A DNA stretch of 64,000 nucleotides, taken from positions 1 to 64,000 of the forward strand of contig NZ_JBMERR010000003.1 in assembly GCF_048820915.1 (NCBI RefSeq), given 5' to 3'. The position numbers were made by a program, and so were the translations under genes. This stretch comes from Cribrihabitans_A pelagius (lineage in GTDB: Bacteria; Pseudomonadota; Alphaproteobacteria; Rhodobacterales; Rhodobacteraceae). Of this stretch, positions 1 to 8,811 are shown in pieces (the first letter of the stretch is position 1; the number at the start of each line of letters is the position of its first letter). The notes below the pieces were generated by a model. The model ran no database searches. It was given only the letters and a program-made list of their open reading frames with translations, and was not told where the DNA came from.

Positions 1-125
1 CATGTTCGGCAGGCTGAAGGATTGGCGGCGTGTGGCGACCCGATACGACAGATGCCCGAAGGTCTTCCCCTCAGCCATCGCCCTCGCCGCACTCGTCATT
101 TACTGGCTATGAGTCCTGACCCTAG
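1..125 (+). mobile_element. 3' end of an IS5-family insertion sequence, cut by the window edge
   Basis: An open frame runs into the window and encodes the last 36 residues of a transposase, ending at the TGA at 110-112. The residues read FGRLKDWRRVATRYDRCPK and end in YWL, the usual C-terminus of IS5-family DDE transposases in Rhodobacterales. The sequence GAGTCCTGACCCTAG at 111-125, starting inside the stop codon, is the likely right terminal inverted repeat. The left end and catalytic core lie outside the window, so intactness cannot be judged. The family call rests on recall of the C-terminal motif. Confidence 0.6.
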
Positions 126-224
126 ACCGCACGGTCTGGGCGGTCTGGGCGGCCGCGCCTGCAACTCTTATCTTGCACCTGGCCGCCGCACCGCTAGTCT
201 TCGCGCCAAAAGAAAGGGCGCGCG

Positions 225-833
225 ATGAGGCTTGATCACCTGGCAGTGGCCGGCGGGACGCTGGAAGCGGCCGCCGCCTATGTGGAAGAGGCCCTCGGCG
301 TCGCGCTGGGTCCCGGCGGCAGCCATCAGCGGTTTGGCACCCGCAACTGGCTGACCGGGCTGGAGGAAGGCCTCTACCTTGAGGCCATCGCCATCGACCC
401 CGCGCAGGTGCCGCAGGAGCGGCCGCGCTGGTTTAACCTCGACCAATTGGAAGGCCCGCCGCGGCTGAGCAACTGGATCATCCGGAGCGAAGACCTGGCG
501 GCCGAGCAGCACCTGCTGCCCGCGCATGCGCAGCGCTGCGTTCAAATGCAGCGCGGCGATCTGAGCTGGCTGATGACTGTGCCGGAAGGTGGGCTGCTGC
601 CCTTCGGCAACCTGTTTTCCGCCGTGCTGCAATGGCAAAGCCCGCCGCCCGCGGCGCAGCTCGCGCAATCGGGCTGCCGCCTGCGCCGCCTCGTGGTAGC
701 GCATCCGGAGGCGCCGGCGCTGCAAGAGGCACTGGACCGGATCATCAGCGATCCGCGCGTGGCGGTGGAGCCGGGCGCACCGGCGCTCATGGCTGAGTTT
801 GACACGCCGCACGGGCCCCGGGTGCTCGCGTGA
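225..833 (+). CDS. VOC/glyoxalase-like domain protein
   Basis: This 202-residue protein begins MRLDHLAVAGGTLEAA, the opening strand and helix of a glyoxalase-like (Glyoxalase_3-type) fold, in which the first His is normally a metal or substrate ligand. The family is seen as one long polypeptide with two vicinal-oxygen-chelate modules, and substrates are usually unknown. The second half (about residues 115-200) contains FGNLFSAVLQW and a final strand module. AGAAAGG lies upstream of the ATG. The stop overlaps the next gene's GTG start by four bases (GTGA), so the two are probably co-transcribed. No signal peptide is visible, which suggests a cytoplasmic protein. The specific reaction cannot be assigned. 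Confidence 0.75.
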   Translation: MRLDHLAVAGGTLEAAAAYVEEALGVALGPGGSHQRFGTRNWLTGLEEGLYLEAIAIDPAQVPQERPRWFNLDQLEGPPRLSNWIIRSEDLAAEQHLLPAHAQRCVQMQRGDLSWLMTVPEGGLLPFGNLFSAVLQWQSPPPAAQLAQSGCRLRRLVVAHPEAPALQEALDRIISDPRVAVEPGAPALMAEFDTPHGPRVLA

Positions 834-1354
834 CGGTCCGCCCGGCCGAACCCGGCGACGCTGTTGCCATCGCCCGCATCTATAACCGGATCGTGCGTGA
901 CACGCTGGTGACCTTCACAACGGTGGAGAAGACAACCGAGGCCATCGCGGCGGAGATCGCGGAGCGGGCGGGGCGCTACTTCGTGGCGGAAGCCGGCAGC
1001 ACGGTGGCAGGGCTTGCCTATTTCGGCGCCTTCCGCAGCGGGCCGGGTTATGCGCATACGGCGGAGCTGACGATCTATCTGGATCCGGCCGCGCAGGGGC
1101 GCGGGCTGGGCCGGGCCTTGATGCAGCGGCTGGAGGAGGCGGCTGTTGCCGCGGGCATCCGCGTGCTGGTTGCGGGCATCAGCGGCGCCAACCCGGACGC
1201 GCAGGCCTTTCACGCCGCGCTTGGCTTCACCGAGGCCGGGCGGCTTCCGGAAGCGGGGTACAAGCACGGGCAGTGGCTGGATCTTGTGCTGATGCAGAAA
1301 AATCTCGCCGCAATGCGGGAAAGCGGGACTGACAGCCGCGGCAAAGACGCCTAG
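830..1354 (+). CDS. GNAT-family N-acetyltransferase, phosphinothricin acetyltransferase-like
   Basis: This 174-residue protein of the GNAT fold transfers an acetyl group from acetyl-CoA to a small amine. The opening VRPAEPGDAVAIARIYN and the acetyl-CoA-binding loop QGRGLGRALM (about residues 86-96) are the diagnostic signatures. The later SGANPDAQAFHAALGF and GYKHGQWLDLVLMQ segments are typical of the Pat/Bar (phosphinothricin, methionine sulfoximine) subgroup. The GTG start overlaps the upstream VOC gene stop by four bases. The next gene begins 9 bp downstream. The natural substrate is unknown; methionine-sulfoximine-type detoxification is the usual family inference. Confidence 0.85.
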   Translation: MTVRPAEPGDAVAIARIYNRIVRDTLVTFTTVEKTTEAIAAEIAERAGRYFVAEAGSTVAGLAYFGAFRSGPGYAHTAELTIYLDPAAQGRGLGRALMQRLEEAAVAAGIRVLVAGISGANPDAQAFHAALGFTEAGRLPEAGYKHGQWLDLVLMQKNLAAMRESGTDSRGKDA

Positions 1355-1363
1355 TCTGGCGCC

Positions 1364-2062
1364 ATGTCCCTGTGGTCCCGCATCTCTGACGCGCTGGCAG
1401 CGCTGGCCAAAGGCGAAAGCCTGGCGGAGGTCTTCGACCGGCTGCGCGCGCCGCCGGAACGCTCGGTCGGTTTTACCATTGCGGTGATCGCGCTGGGGGC
1501 CAAGATGGCCAAGGCGGATGGCCGGGTGACCCGCGACGAGGTTGCGGCTTTCCGGGACGTGTTCCAGATCGCCCAGGAGGACGAGGCGGGCGCGGCACGG
1601 GTCTTTGACATGGCACGCACCGACGTGGCGGGCTATCAGGAGTATGCCGCCCGCATCCAGCGCATGTTCGCCGATGATCCGCAGACGCTTTGCGACCTGA
1701 TGGAGGGGCTGTTTCACATCGCCATGGCGGACGGGTCCTACCACCCGGGCGAGGACGAATTCCTGGCGGAGGTAAGCCGCATCTTCGGCCAGTCGCCGCA
1801 GCAGTTCCAGGCGCTGCGGGCGCGGTTCGTGCCGGATGCGCCCAAGGACCCCTACACCGTGCTGGGCGTCAGCCCGGACATGCCGGTGGAGGAAATCCGC
1901 ACGCACTGGCGCCGCCTGGTGCGCGAGACCCATCCCGACCGGATGCTTGCCCGCGGCGTCCCCAAGGAGGCGGTGCGACTGGCCGAGAAGCGGATGATCG
2001 ACATCAACCGCGCGTGGGAAGAGATCAGCAGCACAAGCGCGCATGCGGCTGGCGACTTATAA
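1364..2062 (+). CDS. TerB-domain/DnaJ-like co-chaperone (DjlA-type architecture)
   Basis: This 232-residue protein has an N-terminal all-helical TerB-like domain (about residues 30-150; AKMAKADGRVTRDEV and HIAMADGSYHPGEDEF are the acidic TerB repeats) followed by a C-terminal J domain (about 163-225; DPYTVLGVSPDMPVEEI and the HPD tripeptide in ETHPDRML). This arrangement is that of DjlA-like proteins, which stimulate DnaK ATPase, but no N-terminal membrane anchor is evident. The end of the gene overlaps the start of the next by 20 bp. The client is unknown. Two further TerB proteins lie near 59.4-60.3 kb. Confidence 0.88.
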   Translation: MSLWSRISDALAALAKGESLAEVFDRLRAPPERSVGFTIAVIALGAKMAKADGRVTRDEVAAFRDVFQIAQEDEAGAARVFDMARTDVAGYQEYAARIQRMFADDPQTLCDLMEGLFHIAMADGSYHPGEDEFLAEVSRIFGQSPQQFQALRARFVPDAPKDPYTVLGVSPDMPVEEIRTHWRRLVRETHPDRMLARGVPKEAVRLAEKRMIDINRAWEEISSTSAHAAGDL

Positions 2063-3038
2063 CATCGAGTGGTTCTCGGCGCTGTTTGACCGGGACGACC
2101 GGCTGATTCTGGACGCCCGGCCCTCGCGCCGCCACGATGTGGACCGCTACACCCAGGGACGCGCCATCGCACAGGTTCTGCAGCGGCTGGATGCCGATGC
2201 GGTGATGGTGATCGAGGCGCCCAACACCGGCCGCACTCAGCGCAGCACGCGCGCGCTCGAAGCCTTTGCCGCGGAAGCCGGCCTGCGCGCCCGCGAAGCG
2301 GTCAGCGGCTTTGCAAACGACACCCAGCAGGAAATTACCCTGATCTACGATCCGGATGTGCTGGATGCGGTGCATGACGCCCGCGCCAGTGCTGCGGTAC
2401 CGCGGTTCGACGGGGTGTTTGCGGCCGATGGTTTTGCGGGCGCCGAGACCGGAGAGACGCGGTTTTCCAAGCCGCCGCTGGAGCTTGCGGTGACCACCTG
2501 CGGCGGCAGCCATCTGCGGATGATCGGCGCGCATCTGAAATCCAAGGCGCCGCATGGCGCCCGCAGCGGCTCGGAAATTCCCCGCATTGCCATCTCCAGC
2601 CGCCGCAAGCAGCTGGCGCAGGCACTCTGGCTGCACCGGCGCGTGGCGGAGCATGTGGCGGCGGGCGAGCATGTAGTGGTGCTTGGCGATCTCAACGACG
2701 GACCCGGGCTTGATGAATACGAGCGGCTGTTCGGCCAGTCCACGGTCGAGATCGTGATGGGTGATCTGCTGACCGACCCAAATGCAGAAACCATGCTGCA
2801 GCCGCACCCGCAGTCGCTGCCGACCACTTCGCGGTTCTACAATACCGAGACGCAGCGGTATTTCTGCGCACTTCTGGACTATGTGCTGGTCTCACGCAGC
2901 CTCATGGGTTTTGCACCCGCCTGGCGGATCTGGCACCCATTCGAGGATGCGGAGTGCTACGCCGACGAGGACCTGCGTGCGGCACTCCTGGACGCCTCGG
3001 ACCATTTCCCGGTGACGCTGGACATCGCGTTGCCATAA
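2043..3038 (+). CDS. endonuclease/exonuclease/phosphatase-fold hydrolase
   Basis: This 331-residue protein of the metal-dependent EEP (DNase I/exonuclease III/inositol phosphatase) fold has the expected motifs in order: the N-terminal strand LATYNIEWF, the catalytic VLGDLNDGPG (Asp and Asn, near residue 215), and the terminal SDHFPV with the active-site His. LDYVLVSR precedes the last motif as in other members. There is no signal peptide, so a cytoplasmic nuclease or phosphodiesterase role is likely, but the fold does not fix the substrate. The start lies inside the upstream TerB-DnaJ gene (20-bp overlap), suggesting translational coupling. Confidence 0.85.
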   Translation: MRLATYNIEWFSALFDRDDRLILDARPSRRHDVDRYTQGRAIAQVLQRLDADAVMVIEAPNTGRTQRSTRALEAFAAEAGLRAREAVSGFANDTQQEITLIYDPDVLDAVHDARASAAVPRFDGVFAADGFAGAETGETRFSKPPLELAVTTCGGSHLRMIGAHLKSKAPHGARSGSEIPRIAISSRRKQLAQALWLHRRVAEHVAAGEHVVVLGDLNDGPGLDEYERLFGQSTVEIVMGDLLTDPNAETMLQPHPQSLPTTSRFYNTETQRYFCALLDYVLVSRSLMGFAPAWRIWHPFEDAECYADEDLRAALLDASDHFPVTLDIALP

Positions 3039-3086
3039 CGCGCCGCCCTGCCTTAACTTGCGGAGCGGACCGCCTATATTGGACAC

Positions 3087-3491
3087 ATGAGACAGATTGT
3101 TTTGCCCGCCGTGATCCTAGCCGCCCTGGCCGCGCCGCTTCCTGCCCAGGAGGCGGGGGAGGCGCCCGATGGTGATGGCAACGGCTCCGGCCTGATGCAG
3201 CGCGGGGCGGAGTTGTTCTGGGAAGGCCTGCGCAAGGAGATGGCGCCCGCGCTGGAGGAATTCCAGGGGCTGATGCAGGACGTCGGCCCGGCGCTGGGAG
3301 CGTTCCTGAGCGAAATGGGCCCCGCCTTGGCGGAGATCGCCCGCGGGGTGGAGGATTGGAGCGTCTACGAACTGCCCGAAAAGCTGCCCAATGGGGACAT
3401 CATCATCCGCCGCAAGCCGGACGCGCCGCAGCAGGGGCCGGACGGCGATGCACCGCGGCGGCAGGGCAGCGGCGGCGAGATCGAGATCTAG
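3087..3491 (+). CDS. small secreted/periplasmic protein of unknown function
   Basis: This 134-residue protein starts with a clear Sec signal peptide, hydrophobic through about residue 18 and ending LPAQEAGE. The mature part is acidic and helical (MQRGAELFWEGLRKEM, then repeats of MGPAL/VGPAL), followed by YELPEKLPNGDIIIRRK and a disordered Pro/Gly/Asp tail. Similar short proteins are common in Rhodobacterales and are sometimes mislabelled as AAA ATPases; there is no Walker motif here. The gene stands 48 bp after the nuclease-fold gene, and the convergent ppx-like gene ends 18 bp downstream. No function is assigned. Confidence 0.7.
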   Translation: MRQIVLPAVILAALAAPLPAQEAGEAPDGDGNGSGLMQRGAELFWEGLRKEMAPALEEFQGLMQDVGPALGAFLSEMGPALAEIARGVEDWSVYELPEKLPNGDIIIRRKPDAPQQGPDGDAPRRQGSGGEIEI

Positions 3492-3509
3492 CCGCGGTGC
3501 GTGCGCTCC

Positions 3510-5138
3510 TCAGGCCGCAGTCCCGGGTGTGCCCGCGTCCTGCCCGCCGTTGATATCCAGATCTTCCTCGGCCTGGGCCGTTTCGGTCTCCTTGAAGGTG
3601 ACTGTCACCTCCGCATCCAGCGCCTTCACCAGCGATTGCAGCCGCGATTCCGCCACTTCGCCATAAAGCGGCCGGGCCGAGGCGGGCAGCTCCACGTGCA
3701 GAAGGCGCTTGCGCGGCTGCCAGCGCATCCGGCCAATGTCGGCCTTGCCGTTGACCATCAGCATCGCCCCGAAGCGCATTGCCTTGCCGAGGATTTCCGC
3801 CTCTTCCTGGCCGCGTTCGTCCAGCAGCCAATAGAGGTGCTCGAAGGTCGTGCCATGGCGCTTGTTGCTGTAGCGGTGCAGCAGGGCGAGGCCAAGGAAG
3901 ACCCGTTCGGAGTGTTTCAGCCCGCCGAGGTTGGCGCGGGTCGCATTGTCGAAACAGACCTCGGCGCGGTAGTCGGGATGGGCGCGCCAGCTGACGTCAT
4001 GCAAGAGGCAGGCCGCCTTCACTAGCCGTTTCTTGCCGTGCCGGTAGGTCGTGAACAGGGGGCTGACGAAATCGTAAAGCGTCTTGCCAAAGCCGGGGAT
4101 GCGGGCGTCCTTTGCCTCGGCAAAGCGTGAAGCCTCGATCAGCGGATCGCGCTCACGCAGGCGCTGCGGCATCTGCTCATACAACAGCCCCTCGCGGATG
4201 CCGTAGCTGGATACCGCGATATCCTTCGGCTTGAAAGTCTTGATCAGCTTGGTGAGCACGTCGATGGCGTAGGGAACCAGCGACATGCGGGTGTTGGAGA
4301 TGCCGCATTCGGCGCGCAGCTTGCCGGGGTCGCGGTCTTCGATGTATTTTGCAGTCTCCCGCACGTCGGAGGCCGACATGCGGTATTCATGCAGCACCTT
4401 CAGCGGATAGCCGCGCCGCGCCATGTCGATGCGGGCAATGGCACGCCAGCTGCCGCCGACCAGGAACAGCCGGTCGCGCTGGGTGCCCATTTCCGCCTTC
4501 AGCTCCTCCATCACCGCGGCGATGTGCTTTTTGCGGCCGCGGCGGCCGCCTTTGACGTCGCGCAGTTTCAAAGGCCCGAGCGAGGAGGTGACGCAGCGCC
4601 CGACCTTGCCGTCATGGATTTCCGCCAGCTCCATGGAGGAGCCGCCGATGTCGCAGACCAGCCCGTAGGCACCGGGCCAGCCCAAGAGCACCCCTTGCGC
4701 GGACAGCCGCGCTTCCTCGCGGCCGTCGACGACGTGGATCTTGAGTCCGGTCTCGCGCAGCACCTCGGCACAGAAATCCGGCCCGTCCTCGGCGTCGCGC
4801 ACCGCGGCGGTGGCGACAGCCGACAGGGGCGGCAGGTCCATGCCCCGGGCGAGGCCCTGGAAGCGGCGCAGCGCCGACAGCGCCCGCGCCCGGCCCTCGG
4901 GGTTGAGGCGGCCGGAGTCCGACAGCCCAGCCCCCAGGCCGCACATGATCTTTTCGTTGTAGAAATAGGCGGGGCTCCGCGCCGCGCCGTCAAATACCAC
5001 CAGCCGCACCGAGTTCGAGCCGACGTCCACCACGCCGACACGGGACAGGGCGCGCGCGCCCGGATCGTCGAACAGAGGGCGGCCGAAGGGCCCCCAATCG
5101 GTGCTGGCGCCGGCGGCGGGGTCCTGGGTCACGTTCAT
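3510..5138 (-). CDS. ppx: Ppx/GppA-family phosphatase (exopolyphosphatase-like)
   Basis: This 542-residue protein belongs to the ASKHA-fold Ppx/GppA family, which hydrolyses terminal phosphates of polyphosphate or pppGpp. The N-terminal phosphate-binding loop VVDVGSNSVRLVVFD and the second loop CDIGGSSMELAEI are both present, with the catalytic Glu expected between them. A C-terminal helical domain carries the HD-like LLHDVSWRAHPDYR. The ATG at 5138 is preferred because GGAG lies 5 bp before it; an in-frame ATG at 5165 has a poorer ribosome site. It lies downstream of hdaA. Polyphosphate and pppGpp activities cannot be separated from sequence alone. Confidence 0.88.
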   Translation of the reverse strand: MNVTQDPAAGASTDWGPFGRPLFDDPGARALSRVGVVDVGSNSVRLVVFDGAARSPAYFYNEKIMCGLGAGLSDSGRLNPEGRARALSALRRFQGLARGMDLPPLSAVATAAVRDAEDGPDFCAEVLRETGLKIHVVDGREEARLSAQGVLLGWPGAYGLVCDIGGSSMELAEIHDGKVGRCVTSSLGPLKLRDVKGGRRGRKKHIAAVMEELKAEMGTQRDRLFLVGGSWRAIARIDMARRGYPLKVLHEYRMSASDVRETAKYIEDRDPGKLRAECGISNTRMSLVPYAIDVLTKLIKTFKPKDIAVSSYGIREGLLYEQMPQRLRERDPLIEASRFAEAKDARIPGFGKTLYDFVSPLFTTYRHGKKRLVKAACLLHDVSWRAHPDYRAEVCFDNATRANLGGLKHSERVFLGLALLHRYSNKRHGTTFEHLYWLLDERGQEEAEILGKAMRFGAMLMVNGKADIGRMRWQPRKRLLHVELPASARPLYGEVAESRLQSLVKALDAEVTVTFKETETAQAEEDLDINGGQDAGTPGTAA

Positions 5139-5283
5139 GACGGCTCCGTCTTTTTTGTCCGGCATATGGTCCGGGTCTTTCCGTTCGGTATCCGCGGCGG
5201 CCGCGGGCCGGGGTTCGGGGCTGGTCCGGGGCTTCTATTGGCCGCAGAATCCGCGGGCAGGATGGTCGAAGGGGGCAGGGCGG

Positions 5284-5991
5284 TCAACCGGCTGCGGCGG
5301 ACGCATGCAGCATCCGTGCGTCGGGCCGCTCGGTCATCACCCGCACCGCCAGGGGCCGCGACAACGTGCGGTTTTCCGCCAGCGACAGCCGGTCCAGCCG
5401 GTCGACGATACGCGCGGCAGCGGCAAAAGAGCGGTCCATATGCGCCACCAGATAGGGAATCACCTCGGGCCTGGGCGCGATCTGGCGGTCATTGAACAGT
5501 TTCGCCAGCACTACCGCGAGCAGCTGGTCGTCCGGCGGCTGCAGCTCGGCATGGGTGGCGGCCTGCACCCGGCTTTGCAGGTCGGGCAGCGTCAGCCCCC
5601 AGAGGTTCGGCGCCGCCTGGCCCGTCAGCACCAGCTGGTGGCCGTTCGCCAGCACCAGGTTGTGCAGGTGGAACAGCGCTTTCTGCCGCCGCGCATCGCG
5701 GGCGATCTGCGGCACGTCCTCCACCGCCAGAGGCCCGCGCGCAAGTTCCGGCACCGTCTCCAGCCGCAGCCGCGCCGCATTGGCGATGCGGGCACCCGAC
5801 TGGCTCGCCCAGACATGGGTCAGATGGGTCTTGCCGGAGCCCTTGGGCCCCGACAGCACCAGCTTGCCGCTGGGCCAGGCAAAGCCGGGGTCCAGCAGCG
5901 CCACCGCCATCGCATTGGAGGGCGCGACAAAGAAATCATCCCGCCCCAGCGCCGGTTTCGCCGGGAGATCGAAGCTCAACTGCTGTGCCAT
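5284..5991 (-). CDS. hdaA: HdaA, DnaA-homologous regulator of replication initiation
   Basis: This 235-residue protein begins MAQQLSFDLPAKPALGRDDF, with the short clamp-binding-type QLSFDLP N-terminus typical of Hda/HdaA, followed by a DnaA-like AAA+ domain. The P-loop LSGPKGSGKTHLTH is at about residues 45-58. It lacks the DnaA DNA-binding domain IV. In alphaproteobacteria HdaA acts with the sliding clamp to stimulate DnaA ATP hydrolysis and prevent over-initiation. The start ATG lies 4 bp after the stop of the permease gene, so the two are one transcript. An open frame extends further 5' but is the antisense shadow of the permease. Confidence 0.88.
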   Translation of the reverse strand: MAQQLSFDLPAKPALGRDDFFVAPSNAMAVALLDPGFAWPSGKLVLSGPKGSGKTHLTHVWASQSGARIANAARLRLETVPELARGPLAVEDVPQIARDARRQKALFHLHNLVLANGHQLVLTGQAAPNLWGLTLPDLQSRVQAATHAELQPPDDQLLAVVLAKLFNDRQIAPRPEVIPYLVAHMDRSFAAAARIVDRLDRLSLAENRTLSRPLAVRVMTERPDARMLHASAAAG

Positions 5992-5995
5992 GGCG

Positions 5996-7063
5996 TTATT
6001 CCGCGTCCCCGTAGCTTTGCCCGCGGTAGAGCCGGCTGTCGAGGTACCGTTCGGTGAGGAAGCGCGCGATGACGCCAAGCGCGGCCGCCACCGGCACCGC
6101 CACCAGCATGCCGACAAACCCGAAGAGCGCCCCGAAAACCGACAGTGCAAGCAGCAGCCAGACCGGATGCAGCCCGACCGAGTCGCCCACCAGCTTGGGG
6201 GTGAGCACATTGCCCTCGATCACCTGGCCCGCGACGAAGATCGCTGCAACCAGCCCGATCGAGACCCAGTCGCCCCAGAACTGGAACAGCGCGAGGCCAA
6301 TGGCCAACGCGCCGCCGATGACGGCGCCCAGATATGGGATGAAGGTGACCAGCCCGGCAATGAAGCCGACTGCGAGGCCGAAGTTCAGCCCCACCAGCAT
6401 CAGCGCGACCGCGTAATATGTGCCGAGGATCATGCAGACCATGCCCATGCCGCGGATGAAGGAGGCCAGCACCGCGTCGATTTCAGTCGCCAGCCGCCGG
6501 ATCACCGGCTGGTGGTCGCGCGGCAGAAGCGCGTCGATCCGCGCCACCATCCGGTCCCAGTCCAGAAGCAGGTAGACCGAGACCACCGGCACGATCACCA
6601 GAAGCACCACGACGTTGAGCAGCGACACCGCAGAGCCCGCCACCGATTGCAGCAGCGCGCCCGCGCGCGACTGCAACGTTTCCGCCATGGAGGTCACCGC
6701 CTGGTGCAGGCGGGTGTTTTCCTCGAAGACCGAAGGAAAGTGTTCGATGGCAAAGGCGCGTGCATCACGGACCAGCTGCGGCAGCACCTCGGCCAGGTCG
6801 ATCATCTGGTAGATCAGCGTCGGCACCACCAGCAGCACCAGCGTCAGGAACACCATCAGCGCCGCGACAGTGATAGTGGCGGTCGCGCCCGCGCGGCTCA
6901 TTCCCCAGGCCTCGAGCCGGTCGGCGACCGGGTCGATCATATAGGCAATGGCGCCGCCCAGCACGAAGGGCAAAAGCACATGGCCAAGCGCCCAGAGCAT
7001 TACCACGAAGACCGCCGCGGCAACGCCCCAGTATTTCATCTGTTTCTGTGCCGTAAGCGCCAT
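5996..7063 (-). CDS. AI-2E family transporter (PerM-like permease)
   Basis: This 355-residue integral membrane protein has about eight hydrophobic spans. It opens with WGVAAAVFVVMLWALGHVLLP, and the C-terminal half contains the family motif region FIPYLGAVIGGALAIGLAL followed by GNVLTPKLVGDSVGLHPVW. These match the AI-2E/TqsA/PerM superfamily, whose members export autoinducer-2 or act as ion antiporters. No LuxS is visible in the window, so an AI-2 role is not supported. It heads an operon with hdaA. The central amphipathic stretch (about residues 75-140) is the usual soluble insertion. Confidence 0.87.
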   Translation of the reverse strand: MALTAQKQMKYWGVAAAVFVVMLWALGHVLLPFVLGGAIAYMIDPVADRLEAWGMSRAGATATITVAALMVFLTLVLLVVPTLIYQMIDLAEVLPQLVRDARAFAIEHFPSVFEENTRLHQAVTSMAETLQSRAGALLQSVAGSAVSLLNVVVLLVIVPVVSVYLLLDWDRMVARIDALLPRDHQPVIRRLATEIDAVLASFIRGMGMVCMILGTYYAVALMLVGLNFGLAVGFIAGLVTFIPYLGAVIGGALAIGLALFQFWGDWVSIGLVAAIFVAGQVIEGNVLTPKLVGDSVGLHPVWLLLALSVFGALFGFVGMLVAVPVAAALGVIARFLTERYLDSRLYRGQSYGDAE

Positions 7064-7372
7064 CGCCGAACCGCCCGCCTTTACTGCTATGCCGTCTGCA
7101 TCCGGGATTCAGTCTTCCCCCAAGGGCGGGGGCCTTGCAAGGGGCGGGCAGCAATCGCCTGTGGGCAAGCCGGGGATAGACCGGGATTCTCTCTGGATAG
7201 CCTGTGGCAAAGCCGGCTGCCGCGGCGGCCGGCCGCGGATGAGCGCCATAGGTCGCGACGGGGCGGGGCGGGGCGGGCGGATCCGGCCCGCGCGCAACCG
7301 GCAAAGCCCGATTGCCTGCGCCGCGGCGATGCCTTAGACCGCATGGGAAACCTTCGTGAGAATGAGACCGAC
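7064..7372. other. divergent intergenic region between the AI-2E permease and proS
   Basis: This 309-bp gap separates the starts of two divergent genes and must hold both promoters. It is GC-rich, with a G-rich run around 7258-7275 (GACGGGGCGGGGCGGGGCGG). I see no convincing sigma-70 hexamers, RNA gene or operator. The open frames here have no recognisable protein character. Confidence 0.5.
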
Positions 7373-8731
7373 ATGCGCCTGTCCCGCTATTTTCTGCCTG
7401 TTCTGAAAGAGACGCCCTCCGAAGCCCAGATCGTCAGCCACCGGCTGATGCTGCGCGCCGGGATGATCAAGCAAGCCTCCGCCGGGATCTATTCCTGGCT
7501 GCCGCTTGGCTTCAAGGTGCTGAAGAAGATCGAGACCATCGTGCATGAAGAACAGATGCGCGCAGGCCATGTGCCGATGCTGATGCCGACGCTGCAATCG
7601 GCGGATCTGTGGAAGGAATCGGGGCGCTATGATGACTACGGCCAGGAAATGCTGCGGGTCAGCGACCGCCATGGCCGCGACATGCTTTATGGTCCCACCA
7701 ACGAGGAGCTGATCACCGACATCTTCCGCTCGCACGTCTCCAGCTACAAGGACCTGCCGCTGACGCTCTACCACATCCAGTGGAAATTCCGCGACGAGAT
7801 CCGCCCGCGCTTCGGGGTGATGCGGGGCCGAGAGTTCTACATGAAGGACGGCTACAACTTCGACCTTTCCAAGGAAGACGCGCTGCACGCCTACAACCGC
7901 CACCTGGTGAGCTACCTTCGCACCTATGAGCGGATGGGCCTGCAGGCGATCCCGATGCGCGCCGATGGCGGGCCTATCGGCGGCGACTATACGCATGAGT
8001 TCCTGGTGCTGGCCGAGACCGGAGAGTCGGAAGTGTTCTACGATTCTGCGGTGACCGACCTCACCTTCGGCGGCCGCGAGATCGACTATGACAACGTCGG
8101 TCAGTGCCAGGGTGTGCTGGAGGAGTTCACCTCGAAATACGCCCGCACCGACGAGACCCACGACGAAGCCGTGTTCCTGGACCAGGTGCCGGAAGACCGC
8201 CGCCGCTTTGCCCGCGGCATCGAAGTGGGGCAGATCTTCTACTTTGGCACCAAGTATTCCGAAGCCATGGGCGCCACGGTGCAAGGCCCCGACGGCAAGC
8301 CCACGCCCGTGCATATGGGGTCGCATGGCATCGGTGTGTCGCGCCTGCTGGGCGCCATCATCGAAGCCAGCCATGACGACAAGGGCATCATCTGGCCTGA
8401 GGGCGTTACTCCGTTTCACTGCGGTATCGTGAACCTGAAGCAGGGTGACGACGAGGCCGACGCCGCCTGCAACCAGATCTACGCGGCACTGACCGCGGCG
8501 GGACTGGAGCCGCTTTATGACGACCGCAACGAACGCGCGGGCGGCAAGTTCGCCACCATGGATCTGATCGGTCTGCCGTGGCGCATCACGGTCGGTCCGC
8601 GCGGGTTGAAGAACGGCGTGGTGGAGCTGACCTCGCGCCGCTCGGGTGAAAGCGTGGAGCTGAGCCCGGAGGAGGCGGTGAAGAAAGTGGCGCAGATCTA
8701 TGCCGCCCACATGACCGGCCGCGGGTTCTAA
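7373..8731 (+). CDS. proS: proline--tRNA ligase (short alphaproteobacterial form)
   Basis: This 452-residue class II aminoacyl-tRNA synthetase charges tRNA-Pro. It begins MRLSRYFLPVLKETPSEAQ. Class II motif 2 is seen in RPRFGVMRGREFYMKDGYNF and motif 3 in GSHGIGVSRLLGA. The C-terminal anticodon-binding domain covers roughly residues 340-452 (GIVNLKQGDDEA to GPRGLKNGVVEL). The length fits the alphaproteobacterial form, which lacks the large editing insertion found in the ~570-residue E. coli enzyme. The open frame continues over 600 codons upstream, but that part is antisense to the permease. A strong terminator follows at 8761-8790. Confidence 0.95.
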   Translation: MRLSRYFLPVLKETPSEAQIVSHRLMLRAGMIKQASAGIYSWLPLGFKVLKKIETIVHEEQMRAGHVPMLMPTLQSADLWKESGRYDDYGQEMLRVSDRHGRDMLYGPTNEELITDIFRSHVSSYKDLPLTLYHIQWKFRDEIRPRFGVMRGREFYMKDGYNFDLSKEDALHAYNRHLVSYLRTYERMGLQAIPMRADGGPIGGDYTHEFLVLAETGESEVFYDSAVTDLTFGGREIDYDNVGQCQGVLEEFTSKYARTDETHDEAVFLDQVPEDRRRFARGIEVGQIFYFGTKYSEAMGATVQGPDGKPTPVHMGSHGIGVSRLLGAIIEASHDDKGIIWPEGVTPFHCGIVNLKQGDDEADAACNQIYAALTAAGLEPLYDDRNERAGGKFATMDLIGLPWRITVGPRGLKNGVVELTSRRSGESVELSPEEAVKKVAQIYAAHMTGRGF

Positions 8732-8760
8732 TGCGCGGCGCGGCAGGATGAGCAAGAGGC

Positions 8761-8790
8761 AAAAAGGGAGCGGCTCCGCTCCCTTTTTTT
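8761..8790 (+). terminator. Rho-independent terminator of proS
   Basis: A near-perfect dyad starts 30 bp after the proS stop. GGGAGCG at 8766-8772 pairs with CGCTCCC at 8777-8783 across a short loop, with A5 before the stem and T7 after it (8784-8790). Confidence 0.93.
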
Positions 8791-8811
8791 CATGTCTGCC
8801 GGCGCCACGGA

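Noticed and set aside
542..2044. Long minus-strand open frame of 500 codons
   Set aside because: It is antisense to the GNAT and TerB-DnaJ genes, rich in Arg/His/Ala, and has no domain or ribosome site.
5492..7372. Long 5' extension of the proS frame
   Set aside because: Similarity to ProRS begins only at MRLSRYF (7373); the upstream part is antisense to hdaA and the permease.
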